This document shows, one piece after another, positions 1-9,891 of a DNA stretch of 64,000 nt (position 1 is its first letter; every line of letters begins with the position of its first letter). Location of the stretch: NCBI GenBank assembly GCA_900446925.1, contig UAVY01000004.1, forward strand, positions 806,001-870,000. Direction: 5' to 3'. Under the pieces are notes generated by a model. The model was given only the letters and a program-made list of their open reading frames with translations. It was not told where the DNA came from and searched no databases. The DNA is from Citrobacter koseri. GTDB taxonomy: Bacteria > Pseudomonadota > Gammaproteobacteria > Enterobacterales > Enterobacteriaceae. The translations under genes were made by a program, and so were the position numbers.

Positions 1-369
1 CAGGTAGGTAACGAGCTCGCACCGCTCAAGGGGAAAGGGTACTTCGTTTTTCATGACGCCTACGGCTACTACGAAAAACATTATGGGCTAACTCCGCTTG
101 GTCACTTTACCGTGAACCCTGAGATTCAACCTGGTGCGCAGCGTTTACATGAAATAAGAACACAGTTGGTTGAGCAAAAAGCAACCTGCGTTTTTGCTGA
201 GCCACAGTTCAGGCCAGCGGGTCGTTGAAGCCGTTGCGAGGAGGGACATCCGTTCGAATTGGGAACGTTGGATCCCCTCGGAACGAACATTAAACTGGGT
301 AAAACAAGCTATTCAGCGTTTCTGAATCAATTAGCCAACCAGTATGCGAGCTGCCTGAAAGGAGATTAA
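1..369 (+). CDS. znuA: ZnuA, zinc ABC transporter periplasmic binding protein (3' end, frameshifted)
   Basis: This is the C-terminal part of the high-affinity zinc-binding lipocalin-like solute-binding protein of the ZnuABC importer; the 5' part lies outside the window. Reading frame 1 gives residues resembling the second ZnuA lobe ([20 protein letters not shown], then [19 protein letters not shown] and [10 protein letters not shown]). Three single extra bases, near 229, 245 and 270, break the frame, and together they restore it, so the expected ending [10 protein letters not shown] and its TAA (367-369) are in frame 1 again. It is read in the same direction as mepM, which starts 15 bp downstream. 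The indels look like sequencing errors. Confidence 0.85.
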
Positions 370-384
370 TGAGGACGTGAATAC

Positions 385-1705
385 GTGCAACAGATAGCCC
401 GCTCTGTCGCCCTGGCATTTAATAAATCTGCCCCGACCCCACCGCGTTATGCTGGGGTCGCTTACTGTTCTGACACTGGCCGTCGCGGTATGGCGGCCTT
501 ACGTTTACCACCCTGACTCTGCGCCCATCGTCAAAACCATCGAACTGGAAAAGAGCGAAATTCGTTCGCTGCTGCCTGAGGCCAGCGAACCGATTGATCA
601 GGCGGCGCAGGAAGATGAAGCGATCCCACAGGATGAGCTGGACGACAAAACGTCTGGCGAAGTGGGCGTGCATGAATATGTTGTCTCCACCGGCGATACG
701 CTGAGCAGCATTTTGAATCAGTATGGCATTGATATGGGCGATATCAGCCGACTGGCCGCTGCGGATAAGGAACTCCGTAATCTGAAAATCGGCCAGCAGA
801 TCTCCTGGACGTTGACGCCGGACGGCGATTTGCAACGCCTGACCTGGGAAGTCTCACGCCGCGAAACGCGTACCTACGATCGTAGCGGAACGGGTTTCAA
901 AATGAGCAGCGAAATGCAGCAGGGCGACTGGGTCAATAGCCTGATGAAAGGCGCAGTTGGCGGGAGCTTTGTCGCCAGTGCGAAAGACGCCGGTTTGACC
1001 AGCGCAGAAGTCAGCGCCGTCATTAAAGCGATGCAGTGGCAGATGGACTTCCGTAAGCTGAAAAAAGGCGATGAGTTCTCTGTGTTGATGTCGCGTGAAA
1101 TGCTGGATGGCAAGCGTGAACAGAGCCAGCTTCTGGGCGTGCGTCTGCGTTCAGATGGAAAAGATTATTACGCGATTCGCGCGGAAGACGGTAAGTTCTA
1201 TGACCGAAACGGCACAGGGCTTGCGAAAGGATTCTTGCGCTTCCCGACGGCGAAGCAGTTCCGCATTTCGTCAAACTTTAATCCGCGTCGTCTGAACCCG
1301 GTGACCGGTCGCGTTGCGCCGCATAAAGGCGTCGATTTTGCGATGCCGCAAGGTACGCCCGTGCTGTCGGTCGGTGACGGCGAGGTCGTGGTAGCGAAAC
1401 GCAGCGGCGCGGCAGGTTATTATGTCGCTATCCGTCACGGCCGTACTTACACCACGCGTTATATGCACCTGCGTAAGCTGCTGGTGAAACCTGGGCAGAA
1501 AGTGAAACGTGGCGATCGTATCGCGCTGTCAGGCAATACCGGGCGTTCTACCGGGCCGCATCTGCACTATGAAGTCTGGATTAACCAGCAGGCTGTTAAC
1601 CCGCTGACGGCAAAACTGCCGCGTACCGAAGGGCTGACAGGTTCTGACCGCCGTGCTTATCTGGCGCAGGTCAAAGAAGTCCTGCCGCAGTTGCGCTTCG
1701 ATTAA
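385..1705 (+). CDS. mepM: MepM (YebA), murein DD-endopeptidase, M23 family (frameshift near start)
   Basis: MepM cleaves D-Ala-mDAP crosslinks in peptidoglycan to allow wall growth. I place the start at GTG 385, which gives the conserved QQIARSVALAFN beginning. An extra A in the run near 421-425 then breaks the frame, so the uninterrupted reading frame begins only at ATG 449. In order: an N-terminal membrane anchor (LGSLTVLTLAVAVW), a LysM-like segment around residues 95-140, and a C-terminal M23 domain with zinc-site motifs HKGVD and GPHLHYE. Without the extra base the protein is 439 residues, the usual length. A hairpin terminator follows at 1721. Confidence 0.93.
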
Positions 1706-1720
1706 TAAATACGCTTATAG

Positions 1721-1751
1721 AGCCGGTACGCGATGCGTACCGGCTTTTTTA
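1721..1751 (+). terminator. Rho-independent terminator after mepM
   Basis: AGCCGGTACGC / GCGTACCGGCT stem with a short loop, followed directly by a T run. It lies between the mepM stop (1705) and the lpxM start (1826). Confidence 0.85.
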
Positions 1752-1825
1752 TTTTGTGTGGCGCACAGCGCGCCGCTACACTATCAACAGATTTTACTTT
1801 TCGTGGCATCAAACACTGGAAAAGC

Positions 1826-2797
1826 ATGGAAACGAAAAAAAATAACATTGAGTACATCCCTGAGTTTGAGAAATCTTTTCGTCATCCACGCTATTGGGGG
1901 GCTTGGTTGGGCGTGGCCGCAATGGCGGGTATTGCATTAACGCCCGCGTCGTTTCGCGATCCTTTACTGGCGAAGCTGGGACGTTTTGCCGGACGTCTGG
2001 GGAAAAGCGCCCGGCGTCGCGCACTGATCAACTTATCTCTGTGTTTTCCTGAGTACAGCGAAGCAGAGCGTGACGCTATCGTCGACAGAATGTTTGCGAC
2101 CGCGCCACAGGCGATGACCATGATGGCCGAACTGGCGATTCGTGGGCCTGAAAAACTGCAAAAGCGCGTCGACTGGCAGGGGCTGGAGATCATTGATGAG
2201 CTGCGGCGGAATAATGAAAAGGTGATCTTTCTGGTGCCGCACGGGTGGGGCGTGGATATTCCCGCGATGCTGATGGCGTCCCAGGGGCAGAAAATGGCGG
2301 CGATGTTCCATAACCAGGGCAACCCGGTATTTGACTATGTCTGGAACACGGTCCGTCGTCGTTTTGGTGGTCGTCTGCATGCGCGCAATGATGGCATCAA
2401 GCCGTTTATCCAGTCTGTCCGTCAGGGCTACTGGGGATACTATCTGCCGGATCAGGATCATGGCCCGGAACACAGTGAGTTTGTTGATTTCTTCGCAACC
2501 TACAAAGCGACGCTGCCAGCCATTGGCCGGTTAATGAAGGTGTGTCGTGCTCGCGTGGTGCCGCTTTTCCCGGTTTATGATGGTAAAACGCACCGTCTGA
2601 CCATCCTGGTGCGACCGCCGATGGACGATCTTCTGACTGCGGATGACCACACTATCGCCAGACGGATGAACGAAGAGGTGGAAATTTTTGTCAGACCGCA
2701 TCCTGAGCAATATACCTGGATTCTGAAACTGCTCAAAACCCGCAAACCGGGTGAAATTCAGCCGTATAAGCGCAAAGAGTGGTATCCCATCAAATAA
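1826..2797 (+). CDS. lpxM: LpxM (MsbB), lipid A myristoyltransferase
   Basis: LpxM adds the last secondary acyl chain (myristate) to Kdo2-lipid A at the inner membrane, giving hexa-acylated lipid A. The protein from ATG 1826 (METKKNNIEYIPEFEKSF) has 323 residues, the family length. The frame is open upstream to 1733, but that part lies in the mepM terminator region and is not conserved. It has an N-terminal hydrophobic segment (GAWLGVAAMAGIALTP) and the acyltransferase HX4D motif HGWGVD in VPHGWGVDIPAM. It stands alone between two terminators and is intact. Confidence 0.96.
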   Translation: METKKNNIEYIPEFEKSFRHPRYWGAWLGVAAMAGIALTPASFRDPLLAKLGRFAGRLGKSARRRALINLSLCFPEYSEAERDAIVDRMFATAPQAMTMMAELAIRGPEKLQKRVDWQGLEIIDELRRNNEKVIFLVPHGWGVDIPAMLMASQGQKMAAMFHNQGNPVFDYVWNTVRRRFGGRLHARNDGIKPFIQSVRQGYWGYYLPDQDHGPEHSEFVDFFATYKATLPAIGRLMKVCRARVVPLFPVYDGKTHRLTILVRPPMDDLLTADDHTIARRMNEEVEIFVRPHPEQYTWILKLLKTRKPGEIQPYKRKEWYPIK

Positions 2798-2827
2798 AAA
2801 AAGCCTCTCGTCAGAGAGGCTTTTTTG
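2793..2827. terminator. Bidirectional terminator between lpxM and pykA
   Basis: AAAAAAAGCCTCTC stem, TCA-containing loop, then GAGAGGCTTTTTT. With A runs on the left and T runs on the right it can end both the lpxM transcript (+) and the convergent pykA transcript (-). It begins inside the lpxM stop codon. Confidence 0.85.
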
Positions 2828-2842
2828 TTACCCGGCCTGTAA

Positions 2843-2868
2843 GCCTGATAAGCGAAGCGCCATCAGGC
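2843..2868. repeat. REP-type palindrome
   Basis: GCCTGATAAGCGAAGCGCCATCAGGC: an imperfect palindrome of the enterobacterial REP/PU type (GCCTGATG-GCGCT-type arms), in the gap between the convergent genes lpxM and pykA, just outside the pykA stop codon. Confidence 0.75.
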
Positions 2869-2881
2869 TTATCACCAACGA

Positions 2882-4324
2882 TTACTCGACGGTCAGGATA
2901 CGCGTGGTATTGGTGGAGCCGATGGTGCTCATCACGTCGCCCTGGGTCACGATAACCAGATCGCCCGAAACCAGATAGCCTTTATCGCGCAGCAGGTTAA
3001 CTGCTTCGCTTGCCGCGACAACGCCGTCCGCCGCGCTGTCAAAGTGAACCGGCGTAACGCCACGGTAAAGAGAGGTCAGGTTCAGCGTGCGTTCATGGCG
3101 GGACATGGCGAAAATCGGCAGGCCGGAACTGATACGCGAAGTCATCAGCGCCGTACGACCGGATTCGGTCATGGAGATAATCGCCGTTACCCCTTTCAGG
3201 TGGTTCGCCGCATACATGGCGGACATTGCGATCGCTTCTTCAACGTTGTCGAACTGGACATCCAGACGGTGTTTAGAGACATTGATGCTCGGGATCTTTT
3301 CTGCGCCCAGGCAAACGCGCGCCATTGCCGCAACGGTTTCTGCCGGGTATTGTCCTGCCGCCGTTTCCGCCGACAGCATGACGGCGTCGGTGCCGTCCAG
3401 CACGGCGTTCGCCACGTCCATCACTTCCGCGCGGGTCGGCATTGGGTTGGTGATCATCGATTCCATCATCTGCGTGGCGGTAATCACCGCACGATTCAAC
3501 TGACGAGCGCGGCGAATCAGCGCTTTTTGAATCCCGACCAGTTCAGGATCGCCAATCTCAACGCCGAGGTCGCCACGCGCAACCATCACCACGTCTGATG
3601 CAAGAATAATGTCGTCCATTGCGTTCTGGTCGCAGACGGCTTCCGCGCGCTCTACTTTCGCGACGATTTTGGCGTCGCAACCTGCATCGCGCGCCAGGCG
3701 ACGCGCATAATTCAGATCTTCGCCGCAGCGCGGGAAGGAGACCGCCAGATAATCCACGCCGATCTGCGCTGCGGTAACGATATCCGCTTTATCTTTCTCG
3801 GTCAGCGCTTCGGCGGAGAGACCGCCGCCCAGCTTGTTGATCCCTTTATTGTTAGAGAGCGGGCCGCCGACGGTCACTTCGGTGAAGACTTTCATGCCCT
3901 GAACTTCCAGCACTTTTAGCTGTACGCGACCATCATCAAGCAGCAGGATGTCGCCAGGCACGACGTCAGCAGGCAGGCCTTTATAATCAATACCGACTTT
4001 ATCTTTGTCGCCTTCGCCTTTGCCCAGGTTGGCATCAAGAAGGAATTTATCGCCGATATTGAGGAAAACTTTGCCTTCTTTAAAGGTGGATACACGAATT
4101 TTTGGCCCCTGGAGGTCACCCAGAATCGCCACATGACGCCCCAGTTTGGCGGCAATCTCACGAACTTTATCCGCGCGCACTTTGTGATCTTCCGGTGTGC
4201 CGTGAGAGAAGTTCATACGTACGACGTTCGCGCCAGCAGCGATAATCTTTTCAAGGTTGTTATCGCGGTCAGTTGCCGGGCCTAACGTGGTAACGATTTT
4301 GGTTCTGCGAAGCCTTCTGGACAT
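2882..4324 (-). CDS. pykA: PykA, pyruvate kinase II
   Basis: Pyruvate kinase transfers phosphate from phosphoenolpyruvate to ADP in the last step of glycolysis; PykA is the AMP-activated isozyme. The start at 4324 ([16 protein letters not shown]) gives 480 residues, the normal length; eight further in-frame codons upstream are not conserved. Signature segments are NFSHG near residue 40, the active-site stretch [23 protein letters not shown], and a C-terminal regulatory domain ending [10 protein letters not shown]. The gene is intact and divergent from nothing: hexR lies upstream on the same strand with 123 bp between. HexR control of pykA is known in relatives, but I see no clear HexR box here. 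Confidence 0.96.
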   Translation of the reverse strand: MSRRLRRTKIVTTLGPATDRDNNLEKIIAAGANVVRMNFSHGTPEDHKVRADKVREIAAKLGRHVAILGDLQGPKIRVSTFKEGKVFLNIGDKFLLDANLGKGEGDKDKVGIDYKGLPADVVPGDILLLDDGRVQLKVLEVQGMKVFTEVTVGGPLSNNKGINKLGGGLSAEALTEKDKADIVTAAQIGVDYLAVSFPRCGEDLNYARRLARDAGCDAKIVAKVERAEAVCDQNAMDDIILASDVVMVARGDLGVEIGDPELVGIQKALIRRARQLNRAVITATQMMESMITNPMPTRAEVMDVANAVLDGTDAVMLSAETAAGQYPAETVAAMARVCLGAEKIPSINVSKHRLDVQFDNVEEAIAMSAMYAANHLKGVTAIISMTESGRTALMTSRISSGLPIFAMSRHERTLNLTSLYRGVTPVHFDSAADGVVAASEAVNLLRDKGYLVSGDLVIVTQGDVMSTIGSTNTTRILTVE

Positions 4325-4447
4325 GTAATACTCCGTTGACTGAAACAACTTGGTGTTGCGTGAACATTGATCCGGTCGTTCTGAGACCTTAACGGTTAAA
4401 AATGAACGTATCCGAATGACGAAAAGGATAGAACATTGTTATTGCTT

Positions 4448-5317
4448 TTAGCTGTCATTACTCTTGATGAGTAATTCTTTATCAAAACGCGATTCCTTGA
4501 GCGCTTCCTTGACACGCTTCAAGTTATCTCTGAATTTTGCCCCACGACGCAAAGTAAATCCTGTTGCCAGCACATCTATCACGGTCAGTTGAGCAAGTCG
4601 AGAGATCATGGGCATATAAATGTCAGTATCTTCCGGCACATCAAGGGTAATTGCCAGCGTTGCTTCTCGTGCCAGCGGCGTTCCGGCAGAGGTTAGCGCA
4701 ATCACCATCGCATCGTTTTCGCGCGCCAGCTGCGCCAGTTCCACCAGACTTTTGGTTCGGCCGGTGTGGGAAATGAGCACGACCACGTCATCATCGCTAC
4801 AATTCATACAGCTCATACGTTGCAGGACAATGTCGTCGGAGTAGATCACCGGCACGTTGAAGCGAAAAAACTTGTTCATGGCGTCGTGCGCCACGGCCGC
4901 AGAGGAACCCAGGCCAAAAAAGGCGATTTTCTTCGCCTGGGTGAGCAAATCGACGGCACGGTTTATCGCAGATTTATCCAGCGACTGGCGAACGTGGTCC
5001 AGACTGGCCATCGCAGACTCGAAGATTTTCCCCGTATAGGACTCAACGCTGTCATCTTCATCCACATTGCGATTAACATAAGGGGTACCATTCGCCAGAC
5101 TTTGTGCCAGATGCAGTTTAAAATCAGGGAAGCCGCGCGTATCCATGCTGCGGCAAAAACGGTTCACGGTAGGCTCACTGACGTTCGCTTCCTGGGCCAG
5201 CGTAGCAATACTTGAATGAATCGCGCGGTCGGGGGAGGCAACGATAACATCGGCTACTTTACGTTCTGACTTGCTCAAATGTTCCAGTTGAGACTGGATT
5301 TTTTCTAGCATATTCAT
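4448..5317 (-). CDS. hexR: HexR, RpiR-family repressor of zwf/edd-eda
   Basis: HexR represses genes of the Entner-Doudoroff and hexose pathways and is released by 2-keto-3-deoxy-6-phosphogluconate. The 289-residue protein has the usual length. It carries an N-terminal RpiR helix-turn-helix (VSEPTVNRFCRSMDTRGFPDFK, about residues 47-68) and a C-terminal SIS sugar-phosphate domain (FFGLGSSAAVAHDA, VVVLISHTGRT). It is transcribed divergently from zwf across a 357-bp gap that contains a HexR palindrome. The gene is intact. Confidence 0.95.
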   Translation of the reverse strand: MNMLEKIQSQLEHLSKSERKVADVIVASPDRAIHSSIATLAQEANVSEPTVNRFCRSMDTRGFPDFKLHLAQSLANGTPYVNRNVDEDDSVESYTGKIFESAMASLDHVRQSLDKSAINRAVDLLTQAKKIAFFGLGSSAAVAHDAMNKFFRFNVPVIYSDDIVLQRMSCMNCSDDDVVVLISHTGRTKSLVELAQLARENDAMVIALTSAGTPLAREATLAITLDVPEDTDIYMPMISRLAQLTVIDVLATGFTLRRGAKFRDNLKRVKEALKESRFDKELLIKSNDS

Positions 5318-5552
5318 GATGTAGAAAAGCTCACAGTTAATAACGATTTCAATGATGTGAGAAATCGAGATGCGATTTTGTTAGATATTACCCCTGAGCA
5401 TCCGGGAAGGGGGGCAAAATGGATAGAATAGTTGTTGTTTTTTTTCATTACATGATCGGTGTCTGATTTTAGCTGTCTGTTACATGTACGAAAACGACAA
5501 TTTTTTTATCTGTTTTACGGCTATTTACCGCGGAAAACCGAAGATCGCCCGA

Positions 5553-5572
5553 ATCGCACGGGTGGATAAGCG
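5553..5572 (+). promoter_or_regulatory. Mar/Sox/Rob-type box upstream of zwf
   Basis: ATCGCACGGGTGGATAAGCG matches the marbox pattern (A-NN-GCAC ... AA) found upstream of zwf in E. coli, where SoxS, MarA and Rob activate zwf to supply NADPH under oxidative stress. Activation here is inferred from the match and position. Confidence 0.65.
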
Positions 5573-5612
5573 TTTACAGTTTCGGGATTCACGTAAAAGC
5601 AGTACAGTGCAT

Positions 5613-5627
5613 TGTAATAAAATTACA
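5613..5627. promoter_or_regulatory. HexR operator
   Basis: TGTAATAAAATTACA: a near-perfect palindrome matching the HexR consensus TGTARTTWWAYTACA. It lies 48 bp before zwf and beside the divergent hexR gene. Confidence 0.8.
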
Positions 5628-5674
5628 ACTATACCCTGGCAAAAGCACCGGGATATTTAACTGAGGAGAATGAC

Positions 5675-7152
5675 ATGGCGGTAACGCAAACAGCCCAGGC
5701 ATGTGACCTGGTCATTTTCGGCGCGAAAGGCGACCTGGCGCGCCGAAAATTGCTGCCTTCCCTGTATCAACTGGAGAAAGCCGGTCAGATTAACCCGGAT
5801 ACCCGTATTATCGGGGTGGGTCGCGCGGACTGGGACAAAGATGCCTATACCAAAGTGGTTCGCGAAGCGCTCGAAACCTTCATGAAAGAAAAGATTGATG
5901 AAAGCTTGTGGGATACCCTGAGCGGCCGTCTGGATTTTTGCAATCTGGACGTTAACGACACTGAGGCGTTTGGTCGCCTGGGGGCCATACTGGATCAAAA
6001 ATCGCGCACCACCATTAACTATTTTGCGATGCCGCCGAGCACCTTTGGCGCCATCTGTAAAGGTCTGGGTGAAGCGAAGCTGAACGCTAAACCGGCTCGT
6101 GTGGTAATGGAAAAACCGCTGGGCACCTCGCTGGCGACCTCGCGTGAAATCAACGATCAGGTAGGCGAGTACTTTGAAGAGTGCCAGGTTTATCGTATCG
6201 ACCACTATCTGGGCAAAGAGACCGTTCTTAACCTGCTGGCGCTGCGTTTTGCCAACTCGCTGTTCGTGAATAACTGGGACAACCGCACGATTGATCATGT
6301 GGAAATTACCGTTGCGGAAGAGGTGGGCATTGAAGGTCGCTGGGGCTACTTCGACCAGGCGGGCCAGATGCGCGACATGATCCAGAACCACCTGCTGCAA
6401 ATTCTGTGCATGATTGCGATGTCGCCGCCGTCCGATCTGACGGCCGACAGCATTCGCGATGAGAAAGTGAAAGTGCTGAAGTCGCTGCGCCGCATCGATC
6501 GCTCGAACGTGCGCGAGAAAACGGTTCGCGGGCAATACACCACCGGGTTTTGCTCAGGGCAAAAAAGTGCCGGGCTACCTCGAAGAAGAGGGAGCGAACA
6601 AGAGCAGCAACACCGAGACCTTTGTGGCGATTCGCGTGGACATCGACAACTGGCGCTGGGCGGGCGTACCGTTCTACCTGCGCACCGGTAAACGTTTGCC
6701 GACCAAATGCTCTGAGGTTGTCGTCTACTTCAAGACGCCTGAGCTGAACCTGTTCAAAGAATCCTGGCAGGATCTGCCGCAGAACAAGCTGACCATCCGT
6801 CTGCAACCTGATGAAGGTGTGGACATCCAGGTGCTTAACAAAGTGCCGGGTCTGGATCACAAACACAATTTGCAGATCACCAAGCTGGATCTGAGCTACT
6901 CCGAAACCTTCAATCAAACGCATCTGGCGGATGCTTACGAGCGTCTGTTGCTGGAAACCATGCGCGGTATTCAGGCGCTGTTCGTACGTCGTGATGAAGT
7001 TGAAGAGGCCTGGAAGTGGGTGGACTCCATCACTGAAGCCTGGGAAATGGATAATGATGCGCCAAAACCGTATCAGGCGGGGACCTGGGGGGCCGGTCGC
7101 TTCGGTGGCGATGATCACCCGTGATGGCCGTTCCTGGAATGAGTTTGAGTAA
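5675..7152 (+). CDS. zwf: Zwf, glucose-6-phosphate 1-dehydrogenase (two frameshifts)
   Basis: Zwf oxidises glucose-6-phosphate with NADP+ to 6-phosphogluconolactone, the entry to the pentose phosphate and Entner-Doudoroff routes. The first fragment from ATG 5675 contains the nucleotide-binding GAKGDLA and the substrate-site RIDHYLGKE. An extra T near 6549 (TTTT for TTT) moves the reading into the frame that continues [15 protein letters not shown]. An extra G in the run near 7088-7093 displaces the last residues; the true ending [13 protein letters not shown] stops at 7152. The total length equals the 491-residue gene plus exactly two bases, so I regard it as an intact gene with sequencing errors. 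A terminator follows. Confidence 0.95.
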
Positions 7153-7176
7153 AATTCCATCTAGCCCATAGGTGTT

Positions 7177-7192
7177 ATTTTACCGGTAACAT
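7177..7192. promoter_or_regulatory. GntR-type operator upstream of edd
   Basis: ATTTTACCGGTAACAT differs at one position from the GntR palindrome ATGTTACCGGTAACAT. E. coli edd is controlled by GntR, so gluconate induction of edd-eda is the likely role. It lies about 200 bp before the edd start, between the zwf stop and the zwf terminator. Confidence 0.7.
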
Positions 7193-7229
7193 GATCTAAC
7201 ACAGATTGTAGAACAATTTTTGCACTTTT

Positions 7230-7266
7230 AAGCCTCGCGTGGATTCACCCGCGGGGCTTTTTTTAT
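7230..7266 (+). terminator. Terminator after zwf
   Basis: AGCCTCGCG / CGCGGGGCT stem with a loop of about 10 nt, then a run of seven T. It separates zwf from the edd-eda operon. Confidence 0.8.
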
Positions 7267-7385
7267 TACACTGCCGGAAGTGATTTTGCCCCAGTGCGCC
7301 ATATAACAAGCGATTCAGCAATATTTAACCTTACTGAAACCCTTTGTTAATCGGCGGCACAGACAAATAAATTTCAGGAGCCTCT

Positions 7386-9207
7386 ATGAATCCAGATTTG
7401 TTACGCGTAACAAAGCGCATTGTCGAACGCTCGCGTGAGACACGTTCTGCCTACCTCGCCCGTATTGAACAAGCGAGAACATCCACTGTTCATCGCTCGC
7501 AGCTGGCATGCGGTAACCTGGCGCACGGCTTTGCCGCCTGCCAGCCTGACGACAAAGCGTCACTGAAGAGCATGTTGCGTAACAATATCGGGATCATCAC
7601 CTCTTACAACGACATGCTTTCCGCTCATCAGCCGTATGAGCACTATCCCGAGATCATCCGCAAAGCGCTGCATTCTGCGAATGCGGTAGGCCAGGTCGCT
7701 GGCGGCGTTCCTGCGATGTGTGATGGCGTGACGCAGGGGGCAGGACGGTATGGAGCTTTCTCTGCTGAGCGCGAAGTGATCGCAATGTCGGCGGCGGTGG
7801 GCTGTCTCACAATATGTTTGATGGTGCGCTGTTCCTTGGCGTGTGTGACAAAATCGTCCCCGGTCTGGCGATGGCGGCGTTGTCATTTGGCCACCTGCCA
7901 TCCTGTTTTCGTGCCTTCCGGCCCCGATGGCAAGCGGTCTGCCTAATAAAGAAAAAGTGCGTATCCGCCAGTTATATGCGGAAGGGAAGGTCGATCGCAT
8001 GGCGCTGCTGGAATCTGAGGCGGCCCTCTTACCACGCGCCAGGCACCTGTACGTTCTACGGCACCGCCAACACCAACCAGATGGTGGTGGAGTTCATGGG
8101 GATGCAGTTGCCCGGCTCATCCTTTGTTCACCCGGACGCGCCGTTGCGTGAAGCGCTGACCGCTGCCGCCGCGCGCCAGGTGACGCGCCTGACCGGGTAA
8201 CGGCAACGAATGGATGCCGATCGGTAAGATGATTGATGAAAAAAGTGGTCGTGAACGGCATTGTGGCGCTGCTGGCAACCGGCGGTTCAACCAACCACAC
8301 CATGCACCTCGTCGCGATGGCGCGGGCGGCAGGCATCCTGATTAACTGGGATGATTTCTCCGATCTGTCGGAAATCGTACCGTTGATGGCGCGTCTGTAT
8401 CCGAATGGCCCGGCAGATATTAACCACTTCCAGGCAGCAGGCGGCGTACCGGCACTGATGCGTGAACTGCTGAATGCGGGACTGCTGCATGAAGATGTGA
8501 ATACCGTGGCGGGTTTTGGTCTGTCTCGCTATACCTTCGAACCGTGGCTGAACAACGGCGAGCTGGACTGGCGCGAAGGGGTGGCGAAATCCCTGGACAG
8601 CAATGTGATTGCCACCTTTGATAAGCCGTTCTCCCACCACGGCGGAACGAAAGTGCTGAGCGGCAACCTTGGCCGCGCGGTCCATGAAAACGTCTGCGGT
8701 GCCGGTTGAAAATCAAATTATTGAAGCGCCAGCGGTTGTTTTTTGAAAGTCAGCATGATGTTTTACCGGCTTTTGAAGCGGGTCTGCTTGACCGCGATTG
8801 CGTGGTGGTTGTGCGCCATCAGGGGACCAAAAGCGAACGGAATGCCAGAATTACATAAACTCATGCCGCCACTTGGTGTATTATTGGACCGTTGTTTCAA
8901 AATTGGCGTTAGTTACCGATGGACGGCTTTCCGGTGCTTCAGGTAAAGTGCCTTCAGCAATCCATGTAACCCCGGAAGCCTATGATGGCGGGCTACTGGG
9001 CGAAAGTACGCGATGGCGACATTATTCGTGTGAATGGACAGACAGGCGAACTGATGCTGCTGGTTGATGATGCGGAACTTGCCGCTCGCCAGCCTCACAT
9101 TCCTGACCTGAGCGCATCGCGCATCGGTACAGGCCGTGAGATGTTCAGCGCGTTGCGTGAAAAACTGTCCGGCGCCGGAGCAGGGCGCAACCTGTATGAC
9201 GTTTTAA
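7386..9207 (+). CDS. edd: Edd, phosphogluconate dehydratase (many frameshifts)
   Basis: Edd dehydrates 6-phosphogluconate to KDPG in the Entner-Doudoroff pathway; the family (IlvD/Edd) uses an iron-sulfur cluster. The start ATG 7386 ([20 protein letters not shown]) has a good AGGAG. Recognisable family stretches occur in successive frames: [113 protein letters not shown]. The last codons ACG TTT TAA end at 9207. I count roughly ten indels, the first near 7737, many of them extra or missing G/C bases. This density is the worst in the window. eda follows after 39 bp in the same operon. Confidence 0.9.
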
Positions 9208-9246
9208 GACGACAAATTTTTGTACTCAGGCGAGAGAAAAACTCTG

Positions 9247-9891
9247 ATGAAAAACTGGAAAACAAGTGCAGAAGCAATCCTGACCACAGGCCCCGGTTGT
9301 ACCGGTGATCGTGGTGAACAAACTGGAACACGCGGTGCCGATGGCAAAAGCGCTGGTTGCAGGCGGTGTGCGCGTTCTGGAAGTGGACTTTACGTACCGC
9401 GTGTGCGATGGATGCCATCCGCGCTATCGCGAAAGAAGTGCCGGAAGCGATCATCGGTGCGGGTACGGTTCTGAACGCGCAACAGCTGGCGGAAGTGACG
9501 GAAGCGGGCGCGCAGTTTGCTATCAGCCCGGGCCTGACGGAGCCTCTGCTGGAAAGCGGCGACCGAAGGCACCATTCCGCTGATTCCAGGTATCAGCACT
9601 GTTTCCGAACTGATGCTGGGTATGGACTACGGCCTGAAAGAGTTCAAATTCTTCCCGGCGGAAGCTAACGGCGGTACCAAAGCGTTGCAGGCGATCGCTG
9701 GTCCGTTCTCTCAGGTACGCTTCTGCCCGACTGGCGGTATCTCTCCGGCGAACTACCGTGACTACCTGGCGCTGAAAAGCGTTCTGTGTATCGGGGGTTC
9801 CTGGCTGGTTCCGGCTGACGCGCTGGAAGCGGGGGACTACGATCGCATCACGAAACTGGCTCGCGAAGCGGTAGAAGGCGCGAAACAGTAA
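9247..9891 (+). CDS. eda: Eda, KHG/KDPG aldolase (frameshifted)
   Basis: Eda splits 2-keto-3-deoxy-6-phosphogluconate into pyruvate and glyceraldehyde-3-phosphate. It starts at ATG 9247 ([16 protein letters not shown]) and ends at TAA 9891 (EAVEGAKQ). Conserved pieces in different frames are [40 protein letters not shown] with AISPGLTEP, then [15 protein letters not shown] (with the Schiff-base lysine in this stretch) and [19 protein letters not shown]. Several single-base changes between about 9297 and 9590 break the 5' two thirds; the 3' third is uninterrupted. Its last 236 bp are repeated immediately downstream. Confidence 0.92.

Larger units (their letters stand above)
5318..5674. promoter_or_regulatory. 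hexR-zwf divergent control region
   Basis: This 357-bp gene-free gap holds the promoters of hexR (leftward) and zwf (rightward). Visible elements are a mar/sox/rob-type box at 5553-5572 and a HexR palindrome at 5613-5627, listed separately. The rest is AT-rich and without open frames. The zwf ribosome binding site is GAGGAG just before ATG 5675. Confidence 0.7.

Noticed and set aside
419..835. Long frames on the strand opposite mepM, pykA, zwf, letB, kdgR and other genes
   Set aside because: They are shadows of conserved genes with enterobacterial codon bias; their products have no recognisable family and no ribosome sites.
2843..2868. A CRISPR-like repeat at REP elements
   Set aside because: The repeats at 2843, 9898 and 10188-10266 are REP palindromes between genes and lack regular spacing or spacers; no CRISPR array is in the window.
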